NCBI GenBank assembly: GCA_023265025.1
Contig: JAHFUP010000051.1
Span: 1 to 37,897, forward strand
DNA length: 37,897 bases
Direction of reading: 5' to 3'
Source of the DNA: Acidimicrobiia bacterium
GTDB taxonomy: Bacteria; Actinomycetota; Acidimicrobiia; Acidimicrobiales; AC-14
Shown: positions 1 through 7,962 of the stretch, piece after piece
Numbering within the stretch: the first letter of the stretch is position 1
How the letters are laid out: each line of letters begins with the position of its first letter
Notes under the pieces: model-generated
Databases searched by the model: none
Seen by the model: only the letters and a program-made list of their open reading frames with translations
What the model was told of the DNA's origin: nothing
Program-made: the position numbers and the translations under genes

Positions 1-269
1 CCAGCACCCTCCCCGGCCGCTCGCCTCAGTGCAACAATTATCGCACTCCCAGGACGGGAAGTGGCGGATAGGTGCTGGTCAGGAGGGTGCCCGCCGCTCT
101 ATGTCAGGAGGTCTGGAATCGTACGGAATCTGTGCCTAGTTGTCATGCGATTTCGGCGGAGTGCAGGGTCAGCCCCCTCGTAGCGCACGCTCTACCGATG
201 AGGCGCCAGTCGCGCTGCACGGAGTTTCGTGATCACAACGTGTAGATATGCCGGTCGTCCTACAGCGAC
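1..269. other. Non-coding left edge, inside the integrative element
   Basis: I see no convincing gene here. Bases 1-8 (CCAGCACC) are repeated inverted at 73-80, and AGTGC (29-33) pairs with GCACT (44-48) around an AT-rich loop, so the first 90 bases could fold. These may be a terminator or integrase/excisionase arm sites, but nothing decides this. A D-arm-like string near 190-203 on the minus strand does not extend into a tRNA. Confidence 0.4.
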
Positions 270-506
270 ATGTCCTCCACGCACCCACCCAGGCAGAGCA
301 CCCCGGTGGCGGGGCGAACCCTGCATAACGTGCGCTTCGCCGACGTCGACCTCGACGCATGGCTCGATGCGCGCCGGGTCGAAGGCCGTCGTCAGTCCAT
401 GCGACGTCCGGTACGCGCGTCGATGGCTGCCGAGCGTAGAAACACACGAAATGTCGCACCCCCTCGTAGGCTGATTGCGACGGTCGGTCGGAAGGAGTCG
501 CGATGA
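270..506 (+). CDS. Excisionase-like protein, probably N-terminally degraded
   Basis: This 78-residue frame ends in TGA overlapping the integrase ATG (ATGA, 4 bases), a translational-coupling arrangement. Around residues 17-38 it has the ending typical of small MerR-type excisionases: a Gly-Arg, a Val-Arg-Phe strand, then Asp-Leu-Asp-Ala-Trp-Leu-Asp-Ala-Arg-Arg. The helix-turn-helix that should precede it is absent; the upstream frame closes at 243. The rest of the protein is Arg-rich and unrecognised. Position directly before an integrase supports a recombination directionality factor, but the missing DNA-binding half suggests a remnant. It could also be a chance open frame. Confidence 0.4.
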   Translation: MSSTHPPRQSTPVAGRTLHNVRFADVDLDAWLDARRVEGRRQSMRRPVRASMAAERRNTRNVAPPRRLIATVGRKESR

Positions 507-1687
507 GCCACGTACGCCGGATTCCGAATGGGCGCTGGGAAGCTCGCTACCGTGGTTCGGATGCGCGGGAGCGCTCGAAGCGCTTTTCGACCAAGCGGGA
601 GGCGGTGCAGTTCCTGGAACGGATCGGCACGGACCAGCAAAGGGGCGAGTGGCGTGATCCCGGCCACGCACGCATCCGGCTTGACGACTGGGTGAAGGAA
701 TGGTGGGCGACGACGGTGAACCTCCGGCCGTCCTCCCGCGCTCGGGACGACTGCTACCTCCGCAACCACGTGCTTCCCGTGTTCGGGACAACTGCGCTCG
801 GCCGGATTACCCAGCTGGACGTCCGCGCCTGGGTGGCAGACCTCGCCGCCTCGGGGCGCGCGCCGGCGACGGTCCACAAGGCGTACCAGACGCTCTCCAA
901 GGTGCTGCGCGCCGCCGTCGACGGCGGGCTCATTGCGCAGTCACCATGCAGAAGCGTCCAGCTCCCCAAGATCGAAACAGAGGAGATGCGGTTCCTCACG
1001 CCGACGGACATCGCCAGGCTGGCCGCGTCGATGACCGACCGATACGAGGCAATGGTGGTCTTCGACGCCTACTGCGGGCTCCGTCTCGGCGAACTGGCTG
1101 GCTTACGGCGCGGACGGGTGGACCTCATCCGACGGCAGGTGCGGGTCATCGAGACGGCGGTCGAGGTGCAAGGCGCAGTCCTGTTCAACGCTCCGAAGAC
1201 CCGGGCCGGCAACCGAACGGTCCCCATTCCTCCGTCCGTCGCCGATCGACTCGCCGACCACCTGGAGAGTTTCTCGCAGACCGGACCGGACGGCCTGGTC
1301 TTCCCCGGCCCCGACGGTGGCGCGCTCCGGGCCAACGGCTTCCGAGCCCGCCACTGGGGTCCGGCGGTGCGCGCCGCCGGACTGCAACCGCTCCGTCCGC
1401 ACGATCTCCGACACACGGCCGTCGCCCTCTGGATCGCCGCCGGCGCCAGTCCCAAGCAGATCGCCACCTGGGCCGGCCACACCTCCGTGGCGGTCGTCCT
1501 GGACCGCTACGGACACCTCCTGCCGGGCCATGACGACGACGTGCTGGCCCGCCTCGACGCCCTCGCCATGAGCCCGCCGCCGACCACCGTTGACCCCCTT
1601 GGACCGGTACCGCACGAGAATTCCGCGGGTTTTTCGCGGGGGGCGGGGCGCCCGAGCCGCCGAGTCAAGGAGTCACACCCCCTCTGA
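503..1687 (+). CDS. int: Tyrosine-family site-specific integrase
   Basis: A 394-residue phage/ICE-type integrase. The N-terminal part (about 1-60) resembles an arm-binding domain, residues about 65-165 are a SAM-like core-binding domain, and the rest is the catalytic domain. All expected catalytic residues are visible: Arg194 (GLRLGEL), Lys232 (PKTRAGNR), His300 and Arg303 (HDLRH), His326 (GHTS) and nucleophile Tyr336 (DRYGHLLP). ATG is preceded by a GGAAGGAGT-type ribosome-binding site. It stops 16 bases from the 3' end of a tRNA-Val gene pointing at it, the usual geometry for an element that integrated into that tRNA. The element must extend left beyond the window. The last 35 residues are a low-complexity tail that may cover part of the attachment region. 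It looks intact. Confidence 0.95.
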   Translation: MSHVRRIPNGRWEARYRGSDARERSKRFSTKREAVQFLERIGTDQQRGEWRDPGHARIRLDDWVKEWWATTVNLRPSSRARDDCYLRNHVLPVFGTTALGRITQLDVRAWVADLAASGRAPATVHKAYQTLSKVLRAAVDGGLIAQSPCRSVQLPKIETEEMRFLTPTDIARLAASMTDRYEAMVVFDAYCGLRLGELAGLRRGRVDLIRRQVRVIETAVEVQGAVLFNAPKTRAGNRTVPIPPSVADRLADHLESFSQTGPDGLVFPGPDGGALRANGFRARHWGPAVRAAGLQPLRPHDLRHTAVALWIAAGASPKQIATWAGHTSVAVVLDRYGHLLPGHDDDVLARLDALAMSPPPTTVDPLGPVPHENSAGFSRGAGRPSRRVKESHPL

Positions 1688-1703
1688 CCTGGACTTTTAC
1701 GAG

Positions 1704-1775
1704 TGGGCGATGAGGGTCTTGATCCCCCGACCTCTGCCGTGTGAAGGCAGCGCTCTGCCGCTGAGCTAATCGCCC
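1704..1775 (-). tRNA. tRNA-Val (anticodon CAC)
   Basis: It folds as a cloverleaf on the minus strand: acceptor GGGCGAT/ATCGCCC, D-stem GCTC/GAGC, anticodon stem CTGCC/GGCAG around TTCACAC (anticodon CAC, reads GTG), T-stem GGGGG/CCCTC. The discriminator is A and CCA is not encoded. The T-loop is ATCAAGA rather than the usual TTC-starting loop, an odd base at position 54 that may reflect recombination at this end. Its 3' half faces the integrase and is the likely attachment site. Its first 10 bases overlap the end of the upstream protein gene, which stops at the tRNA's own TAG. Confidence 0.95.
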
Positions 1776-2455
1776 GTGAGGGTGTGCTGGGACTGCGGGG
1801 CCCACGTTAGCGCCGGCTCGGGGGCCCGCAGCGGGGCTCGCAGCGTGGCGGTCAGGCCTACGGGGCGGCGAGCCGGGCAGACGACCAGCCGCATGCCGGC
1901 GACGAGGAGGCCGCGGTGGCGGCCGGCCAGGCCGGCGAGCGGGTCGTCCTCGGGCACGTCGATCTCGACCCGCGCCACGCGGCCGCGGCCCCGGGCGTGG
2001 CCGAGGATCGACACCGGGCCGTCGGCCCGGCGCTGGAGCGCCCGCAACGGGATGAGCACCGGAAGCGGCGGGCCCACCGGGGTCGCCCGCACGACGATCT
2101 CCCGCTCCTCCCACCGAAAGACCCTGCCGTCGCCCTCGTCGAACCACACGAGCGTGCCCAGCTCCTTGGGGAAGCCCCAGTTCACCCGCCCGCCCAGCCG
2201 GGCGTCCACCGACGTGACGGCCATGGTCGTGATGCACATCCCGGGGCGGGCGCCGAGGTGCGCCGGCTGGGCCACGGCCAGCTCACGGTAGGGACCGACG
2301 GGCGAGTCGTCGTAGCGCGCCGCGGTGACCGTGCAGGGCCCAGGCAGCCGGCCCAGGCCCTCGGGGAGGTCGCCCACGGACGGCCGAGCCGACGCCAGGG
2401 CCATGATGCACTCGCCACCGAGCACCCAGGGTGCGTGCGGAGGCTGCGAGCTCAC
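1766..2455 (-). CDS. Acetoacetate decarboxylase-family protein
   Basis: A 229-residue protein whose centre matches the acetoacetate decarboxylase beta-barrel fold: a substrate-entry segment around 55-75, then GRVNWGFPKEL, where the Lys of FPK aligns with the family's Schiff-base lysine region. Whether it decarboxylates acetoacetate or acts on another keto acid cannot be told; many actinobacterial members are uncharacterised. GTG at 2455 has GGAGGT directly before it with no spacer, so ATG at 2404 is a real alternative start. Its TAG stop lies at bases 8-10 of tRNA-Val(CAC), so the gene and tRNA overlap by 10 bases on one strand and may share a transcript. It is divergent from the glycosyltransferase, about 40 bases away. 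Confidence 0.75.
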   Translation of the reverse strand: MSSQPPHAPWVLGGECIMALASARPSVGDLPEGLGRLPGPCTVTAARYDDSPVGPYRELAVAQPAHLGARPGMCITTMAVTSVDARLGGRVNWGFPKELGTLVWFDEGDGRVFRWEEREIVVRATPVGPPLPVLIPLRALQRRADGPVSILGHARGRGRVARVEIDVPEDDPLAGLAGRHRGLLVAGMRLVVCPARRPVGLTATLRAPLRAPEPALTWAPQSQHTLTGD

Positions 2456-2494
2456 ACCTCCACACTACCGGCCGGCGTGTGCTCAACTCCCCTG

Positions 2495-3517
2495 GTGAAC
2501 ATCGGCATCATCGCCCCGCCGTGGGCCCCTATCCCCCCCGACCTCTACGGCGGCATCGAGCAGGCCGTGGACTGCCTCTGCCGGGGCCTGGTGGCCGCCG
2601 GCCACGAGGTCCTCCTGTTCGCCACCGGCGACTCCACCTGCCCCGTGCCGACCAAGTGGTTACTCGAGAAGTCCGAGGGAAACCGGATCGGGTTCACCGT
2701 CCCGGAGCTGCGCCACGTGCTCGCCGCGTACGACGCGGTCGGCGACTGCGACCTGATCCACGACCACACCATGGTCGGGCCGGTCTATGCGTCCGCCCTC
2801 ACCAACGTTCCCGTCGTCACCACTATCCACGGCCCGCTGAACGTCGAGCTGATCGACCTCTACCAGCGCATCGCCAGCCGCGTGCCGCTGATCGCGATCT
2901 CCCATGTCCAGCTCACCGCCGACCCGGACCTTCCTGTCGCCGGCGTGATCCACCACGGCGTGGACGTGCACGACTTCCCCATCGGCCTCGGCAAGGGCGG
3001 CTACTGCATGTATCTCGGCCGGATGGTGGCCGAGAAGGGTGCCCATCGGGCGATCGTCGCCGCCCGGGAGGCCGGCGTGCCCATCCTGCTCGCCGGCAAG
3101 ATGCGCGAGCCGTGGGAGACCGCCTACTTCGAGTCCCACATCGAGCCGCTGCTCGGCGACGGGGTCGAGTACCTGGGGGAGGTCCCCTACGAGGAGAAGC
3201 TGCGCCTCCTGTCCGACGCCCAGGCCACCCTGTTCCCGATCCGGTGGGACGAGCCCTTCGGCCTGGTGATGCTCGAGTCCCTGGCCTGCGGCACGCCGGT
3301 CCTGGCCTTCGCCGAGGGCGCCGCGCCCGAGGTCGTCGCCGACGGTCGCACCGGCTGGCTGTGCAAGGACGAGTCAGACATGGCGGCCAAACTGCTCACC
3401 ATCGACCAGATCGACCGGGCCGAGTGCCGGGCCGACGTCGAGGTGCGGTTCTCGACCGAGCGTATGGCCCGCCAGCACGCCGAGCTCTACGCCAGGGTCG
3501 TCAACTCCCGCTCGTAG
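2495..3517 (+). CDS. GT4-type glycosyltransferase (family 1)
   Basis: A 340-residue cytoplasmic retaining GT-B glycosyltransferase. The N-terminal domain opens with a beta-strand and the substrate-loop pattern APPWAPIPPDLYGGIE; the C-terminal half carries the nucleotide-sugar signature EPFGLVMLESLACGTPV with the EX7E spacing, followed by a GAAPEVV segment. Acceptor and sugar cannot be predicted; relatives make glycolipids, glycans or compatible solutes. GTG 2495 is chosen because the product then starts with the conserved first strand (NIGIIAPPW); GTG 2477 is an in-frame alternative. Neither has a strong ribosome-binding site. Its last 17 bases overlap, tail to tail, the end of the mscS-like gene. 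Confidence 0.85.
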   Translation: MNIGIIAPPWAPIPPDLYGGIEQAVDCLCRGLVAAGHEVLLFATGDSTCPVPTKWLLEKSEGNRIGFTVPELRHVLAAYDAVGDCDLIHDHTMVGPVYASALTNVPVVTTIHGPLNVELIDLYQRIASRVPLIAISHVQLTADPDLPVAGVIHHGVDVHDFPIGLGKGGYCMYLGRMVAEKGAHRAIVAAREAGVPILLAGKMREPWETAYFESHIEPLLGDGVEYLGEVPYEEKLRLLSDAQATLFPIRWDEPFGLVMLESLACGTPVLAFAEGAAPEVVADGRTGWLCKDESDMAAKLLTIDQIDRAECRADVEVRFSTERMARQHAELYARVVNSRS

Positions 3518-4355
3518 ACGGCCGAGCCGGCGGCGGCTCGGTGGCCACCATCCCCTCCCGCTGGAGCCGGGCGGTGATCCGGGAGCGCATCTCCCGGGCG
3601 AACGGGGCACGGTGTGACGGCGTGATCTTGGTCGACACCCGCACGGTGACGTTGTCGGCCCCGAGCGACTCCACGCCCAGCACTTCCGGTTCTTCGAGCA
3701 CCGCATCGATCCACGCCGGCTCGCGCGCCACGGCGGCCGCCTCCTCGGCGATAGCGGCGGTGGCTGCGGCCAGGTCGGCCTTGTTCGGCACGATGACGTC
3801 GACGATCGACCGCGACCACTCCTTGGCCGAGTTCCCGACCTTGCGGATCTCGCCGTTGGGCACGAACCACACGGTCCCGTCGGTCGCCCGCAGGCGGGTG
3901 ATCCGCAGGTTGATCTCCTCGACGGTGCCGGTCTGCTCGGCGATGGTGATGACGTCGCCGACCGCGTACTGGTCCTCGACCAGGATGAAGAACCCGGAGA
4001 AGAAGTCCTTCACCAGGCTCTGGGCGCCGAAGCCGACGGCCACGCCGACGATGCTGGCGCCGGCGATCAGCGGACCGAGGTTGAGGCCCACCTCCTCGAG
4101 GATCAGCAGGACGGCGACCGACCAGACGACGATCCGCACCATGCTGACGGCCACGCCGGCCAGCGTCTGGGACCGCTGCTCCGACCGGGGCGACGCCTCC
4201 CGCAGTGGTGATCGGGCCCCGAGAGAACGGATCGACCGGTCCGCCAGCCGGCTCCCCACACGGATGAAGATGATCCCGAGCACGAGGACCAGCACGATTT
4301 TCGCACCGTGACCTGCAACGCCGGACCACTCTTGGCGGTCGAACCACTCGCGCAT
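3501..4355 (-). CDS. MscS-family mechanosensitive channel
   Basis: A 284-residue small-conductance mechanosensitive channel. Three hydrophobic segments lie at about 16-36, 70-88 and 92-118; the last is the pore helix with the family's Gly/Ala pattern (GVAVGFGAQSLVKDFFSG), followed by the beta-domain motif around EDQYAVGD and the cytoplasmic alpha/beta domain to about residue 265. It would release solutes on hypo-osmotic shock from the cytoplasmic membrane. The length is normal for a minimal three-TM MscS. It overlaps the convergent glycosyltransferase by 17 bases, so transcription of the two 3' ends collides. Its start lies about 50 bases from the divergent acyl-reductase operon. Confidence 0.92.
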   Translation of the reverse strand: MREWFDRQEWSGVAGHGAKIVLVLVLGIIFIRVGSRLADRSIRSLGARSPLREASPRSEQRSQTLAGVAVSMVRIVVWSVAVLLILEEVGLNLGPLIAGASIVGVAVGFGAQSLVKDFFSGFFILVEDQYAVGDVITIAEQTGTVEEINLRITRLRATDGTVWFVPNGEIRKVGNSAKEWSRSIVDVIVPNKADLAAATAAIAEEAAAVAREPAWIDAVLEEPEVLGVESLGADNVTVRVSTKITPSHRAPFAREMRSRITARLQREGMVATEPPPARPSTSGS

Positions 4356-4406
4356 CTAGATGTCCGTCTGGCAGGCCATGGGTGCCCTGATGCTAGAGAA
4401 GGGTCC

Positions 4407-6722
4407 GTGATCGCAGAGGCTCTGGCCGGAAAACGCATCGCCATCACCGGCTCGACCGGCTTTTTGGGCACCGCTTTGGTCGAGCGGCTGCTGCGCGCCG
4501 TCCCCGGTTGCGAGCTGGTCCTGATCGTCCGGGCCGGCCGGCGGACGACCCCCGCGGCCCGGGCCAAGCGGGAGATCTTCGGCAACGACGCCTTCAAGAC
4601 GCTGCGGGCCCAGCTCGGCAAGGAGTTCGACGCCGAGATCGCCCGCCGGGTCCAGGTTGTCGCCGGCGATGTGTCCGTCGACGGGCTCGGGCTCGACGAC
4701 GAGGCTGCCGCCCTGGTCACCAGCTGCGACACCGTCATCCACTCGGCCGCCATCGTCAGTTTCGACTCCCCCATCGACGTCGCCGCCGAGGTCAACCTCA
4801 TGGGGCCCGTCCGGATGGCTGAGCTCCTTCGTGAGTCAGGATCGTCAGCCCACATGGTCGCCGTGTCGACCGCCTACGTCGCCGGCACCCGTCGGGGCCG
4901 GGCCGCCGAGGCGGCGCTGGCCGACACGCCGTTCAGCACCGAGGTCGACTGGCGGGCCGAGATGGCCGCCGCCCGCCGGGCGAGGGCCGACGCCGACGCC
5001 GCCAGCCGGGATCCCGACCTGCTGGCCCAGTTCGCCAAGGAGGCCCGGGCCGAGCTGGGCGCCGCCGGCCCGCCCCTGCTGGCGGCGAAGACGGAGAAGC
5101 GGCGGGAGAAATGGGTGGCCGACCGCCTGGTCGAGGCCGGCCGGTCGCGGGCCAAGAGCCTGGGCTGGCCCGACGCCTACGCCTACACCAAGGCCCTGGC
5201 CGAGCGGGCCACCCAGGAGGTCCGGGGCCATGTGCCGGTCACCGTCGTGCGGCCGTCGATCATCGAGTCGGCCTGGCAGGAGCCGCACCCGGGCTGGATC
5301 CGTGGCTTCCGCATGGCCGAGCCCGTCCTCATCTCCTACGGCCGGGGCCTGCTGAGCGAGTTCCCCGGCATCCCGGAGGGCGTGGTCGACGTCATCCCCG
5401 TCGACATGGTCGTGGCCACCATCATCACCGTGGCCGCCAAGGGCCCCGAGCCCGACGGCACCGGCGTCTACCAGGTCGCCACCGGCAACCGGAACCCCCT
5501 GTACTACCGAAACCTGGTCAACCTGGTCCGGGAGTACTTCCTCGAGAACCCGCTGTACGACACCGACGGCCAGCCGATCGTCGCCCCCGACTGGTCGTTC
5601 TCCGGCCGGGGAAAGGCCCTCCGCCAGCTCCAGCGCGGCGTCAGGGCGCTGGGCCAGGCCGAGAAGGTCGTCGCCGCGCTCCCGATCCGGGGCAAGCGGG
5701 CCGAGGTGATGGCCCGCCTCGAGGAGCGGCGGGACATGGGGGAGCGGGCGCTCGACTACGTCAAGCTCTACGGCTCCTACGCCGAGACCGAGGCGCTCTT
5801 CGACGACACCCGCCTCCGGGGGCTCCTCGCTGGCATGAGTCCTGACGACCAGGCTGCCTTCGGCCTCGACACCAACGTCATCGACTGGAAGCACTACGTG
5901 CAGGTCATCCACCTGCCCTCAGTCGTGCGCCAGGCCCGGGTCCGCACGACGGGCGGCGCCCGCCAGAGCGAGACCCGCCACGAGCGCGGGAAGCGGACCA
6001 TCCTCTCCCCCGAGCGCCACATCGCCGCCTTCGACCTCGAGAACACCCTGATCGCGTCGAACGTGGTCGAGTCGTACTCCTACCTGGCGTCCCGCCGGCT
6101 CCCCAACGACGAGCGGGCCCGCTTCACCCTCGACATGCTCCGCCAGGGGCCCGGCCTGCTCGCCCTCGACCGCAAGGACCGGGGCGACTTCCTCCGCCAT
6201 TTCTACCGGAAGTACGAGGGTGCGCCGGCGGCCCACATCCGTGAGGACGCCTGGCAGCTCTTCAGCGACCTCATCCTCACCAAGTCGTTCCCCGCCGGTA
6301 TCCGCCGCGTCCGGGAGCACCGGGCGCTCGGCCACCGCACCCTGCTCATCACCGGCGCCCTGGATTTCGTGATCGAGCCCCTGCGGCCCCTCTTCGACGA
6401 CATCGTGTGCGCCCGCCTCGGCGAGCGGGACGGCCTGTTCACCGGCGAGATGATCGAGGCCCCGCCGACCGGCGAGGCCCGGGCCATCGCCATCGCCGAC
6501 TACGCCCAGGCCGAGGGCCTGCTCCTGGCCGAGTCCGTGGTCTACGCCGACTCGGCCAGTGACCTTCCGATGCTGGAAGCGGTCGGGCATCCGGTGGCGG
6601 TCAACGCCGAGCCCAAGCTCGCGGCGATCGCCCGCAAGCGGGGGTGGCACATCGAGCAGTGGACCAAGGCGGCCGGGGCACCGATACCCCTGCTTCCCCT
6701 CGCCCCCCGACGGGGGGCGTGA
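4407..6722 (+). CDS. Fatty acyl-CoA reductase / HAD-IB hydrolase fusion
   Basis: A 771-residue two-domain protein. The N-terminal domain is a FAR-type extended SDR: dinucleotide-binding TGSTGFLG at 14-21 and a YxxxK active site at Tyr258-Lys262, then a FAR C-terminal region to about 525. The C-terminal domain (about 535-755) is a SerB-like HAD-IB hydrolase: nucleophile Asp543 in DLENT, LLITGA as motif II, ADSASD as motif IV. The residue two after the nucleophile is Glu545, where most HAD phosphatases have Asp. FARs reduce acyl-CoA or acyl-ACP to aldehyde or alcohol with NADPH; the HAD substrate is unknown. GTG 4407 follows AGAAGGG. The stop overlaps the next start (TGATG), opening a four-gene operon whose last product is an acyltransferase, so a lipid role is likely. 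Confidence 0.85.
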   Translation: MIAEALAGKRIAITGSTGFLGTALVERLLRAVPGCELVLIVRAGRRTTPAARAKREIFGNDAFKTLRAQLGKEFDAEIARRVQVVAGDVSVDGLGLDDEAAALVTSCDTVIHSAAIVSFDSPIDVAAEVNLMGPVRMAELLRESGSSAHMVAVSTAYVAGTRRGRAAEAALADTPFSTEVDWRAEMAAARRARADADAASRDPDLLAQFAKEARAELGAAGPPLLAAKTEKRREKWVADRLVEAGRSRAKSLGWPDAYAYTKALAERATQEVRGHVPVTVVRPSIIESAWQEPHPGWIRGFRMAEPVLISYGRGLLSEFPGIPEGVVDVIPVDMVVATIITVAAKGPEPDGTGVYQVATGNRNPLYYRNLVNLVREYFLENPLYDTDGQPIVAPDWSFSGRGKALRQLQRGVRALGQAEKVVAALPIRGKRAEVMARLEERRDMGERALDYVKLYGSYAETEALFDDTRLRGLLAGMSPDDQAAFGLDTNVIDWKHYVQVIHLPSVVRQARVRTTGGARQSETRHERGKRTILSPERHIAAFDLENTLIASNVVESYSYLASRRLPNDERARFTLDMLRQGPGLLALDRKDRGDFLRHFYRKYEGAPAAHIREDAWQLFSDLILTKSFPAGIRRVREHRALGHRTLLITGALDFVIEPLRPLFDDIVCARLGERDGLFTGEMIEAPPTGEARAIAIADYAQAEGLLLAESVVYADSASDLPMLEAVGHPVAVNAEPKLAAIARKRGWHIEQWTKAAGAPIPLLPLAPRRGA

Positions 6723-7885
6723 TGCGGGCCCTGCAGTTCCGTCGCAATCTGCCGAAGTACGCGGCGGCCATGGTGGCCGGCGGGGTGGTGCCCGGCCTCG
6801 GGGCGCGCGTGGGCCCGCTGCGGCTGGCCGACGTCGACGAGCCCGACCTTCCCGGGCCGGGCTGGCGCCGCATCCGCCCCCGCCTGGCCGGCATCTGCGG
6901 CTCGGACCTTTCGACGATCGACGGCAAGTCCTCGCGCTACTTCGAGCCCATAGTGTCCTTCCCGTTCGTGCCCGGGCATGAGATCGTCGCCGACAGCGAC
7001 CTCGGGCGGGTGGTCGTCGAGCCCGTCCTGAGCTGCCTCCCCCGGGGCATCGACCCACCGTGCTCCTTCTGCGCCGCCGGCCTCACCGGTAGCTGCCAGA
7101 ACATCGCCCTCGGCGAGCTCGAGTCCGGCCTCCAGATCGGCTACTGCGCCGACACCGGCGGTGGGTGGTCGACGGCCATGGTGGCGCACGAGAGCCAGCT
7201 GCACGCCGTCCCCGACGCCATGTCCGACGAGGCCGCGGTGATGGTCGAGCCGGCCGCCTGCGCGGTGCACGCCGCCCGCCGGCCGGCGGTCGACCAGCCG
7301 GAGACGGTGGTCGTGCTGGGCGCCGGCACCGTCGGACTGTGCACCATCGCCGCCGTGCGCCGGCACCTGCGACCCGGCACGCTGATCGCCTCGGCCAAGC
7401 ACCCCGACCAGCGCAAGCTGGCCGTCGAGCTGGGCGCCGATGTGGTGGTCGAACCCGGTGAAGTGCGCCGGGCGGTGCGGCGGATGAGCCGGTCACCGAT
7501 GGTGGGCGACAGCGTCGGCGAGGGAGCGGAGGTGGTCTTCGACTGCGTCGGCAGCGCCGGCAGCATCGACGACGCCATCGCCGTCGTCCGGCCCCGCGAG
7601 CACGTGGTGCTCGTCGGCATGCCGGGACGGGTCGCCCTCGACCTGACCGGCCTGTGGCACAAGGAGGTCCGCCTGGCCGGCGCCTACGCCTACGGGCAGG
7701 AGTCGACCGGCGAGCGGACCTTCGACCTGGCCTTCGACCTGGTCAGGGATGCCGATCTGGGGCGCCTGGTCTCGGCCACCTACACCCTCGACCGCTACCG
7801 TGACGCTATCGACCACGCGGCCAACGCCGGGGCCCGGGGGGCCGTCAAGGTGGTTTTCGATCTACGAGGAGAGCGCAACAGGTGA
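6722..7885 (+). CDS. Zinc-dependent medium-chain alcohol dehydrogenase
   Basis: A 387-residue MDR-family dehydrogenase. Catalytic zinc ligands are visible as Cys59 (GICGSD) and His86-Glu87 (PGHE); a Cys-containing lobe around residues 105-122 (CLPRGIDPPCSFCAAGLTGSC region) could hold the structural zinc. The Rossmann motif is VVLGAGTVG near residues 197-205. It likely interconverts an alcohol and an aldehyde or ketone with NAD(P). Coming directly after an acyl reductase, it could reduce the fatty aldehyde; that is inference. The start shares one base with the upstream stop. The stop overlaps a GTG that opens a 26-codon frame leading to the next gene. Confidence 0.88.
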   Translation: MRALQFRRNLPKYAAAMVAGGVVPGLGARVGPLRLADVDEPDLPGPGWRRIRPRLAGICGSDLSTIDGKSSRYFEPIVSFPFVPGHEIVADSDLGRVVVEPVLSCLPRGIDPPCSFCAAGLTGSCQNIALGELESGLQIGYCADTGGGWSTAMVAHESQLHAVPDAMSDEAAVMVEPAACAVHAARRPAVDQPETVVVLGAGTVGLCTIAAVRRHLRPGTLIASAKHPDQRKLAVELGADVVVEPGEVRRAVRRMSRSPMVGDSVGEGAEVVFDCVGSAGSIDDAIAVVRPREHVVLVGMPGRVALDLTGLWHKEVRLAGAYAYGQESTGERTFDLAFDLVRDADLGRLVSATYTLDRYRDAIDHAANAGARGAVKVVFDLRGERNR

Positions 7886-7962
7886 GCGAGCCCCTGGCGA
7901 GCGAACGAGCAAGCACAGTGTCCCGCTCAGCGGGACAGCGGCCGAAGGCCGCGGCCCGGTGA
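7882..7962 (+). CDS. Possible 26-residue linker ORF between dehydrogenase and LarA-like gene
   Basis: A short frame starts with GTG overlapping the dehydrogenase stop (GTGA) and ends with TGA overlapping the GTG of the LarA-like gene (GTGA again). It would encode a Ser/Ala/Arg-rich peptide with no recognisable domain. The DNA holds two tight hairpins, so it may instead be an inserted palindromic repeat that happens to be open. The LarA-like gene has no strong ribosome-binding site of its own, so translation of this frame could couple the two genes. Confidence 0.3.
   Translation: MSEPLASERASTVSRSAGQRPKAAAR
7920..7952 (+). repeat. Two tandem hairpins inside the lipid operon
   Basis: GTCCCGC-TCA-GCGGGAC (7920-7936) and GCGGCC-GAA-GGCCGC (7938-7952) are perfect inverted repeats with three-base loops, side by side. 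There is no T-run after them, so they are poor terminators. They may stabilise the upstream mRNA half, attenuate, or be a dispersed palindromic repeat. Confidence 0.6.

Noticed and set aside
170-205. tRNA-like string (CTCATCGGTAGAG on the minus strand) near the left edge
   Set aside because: Only a D-arm-like piece is present; no anticodon stem, T-arm or acceptor pairs can be built around it.
1916-2494. 193-residue N-terminal extension of the glycosyltransferase
   Set aside because: It is antisense to the decarboxylase-like gene and low-complexity; the glycosyltransferase fold begins at the GTG at 2495.
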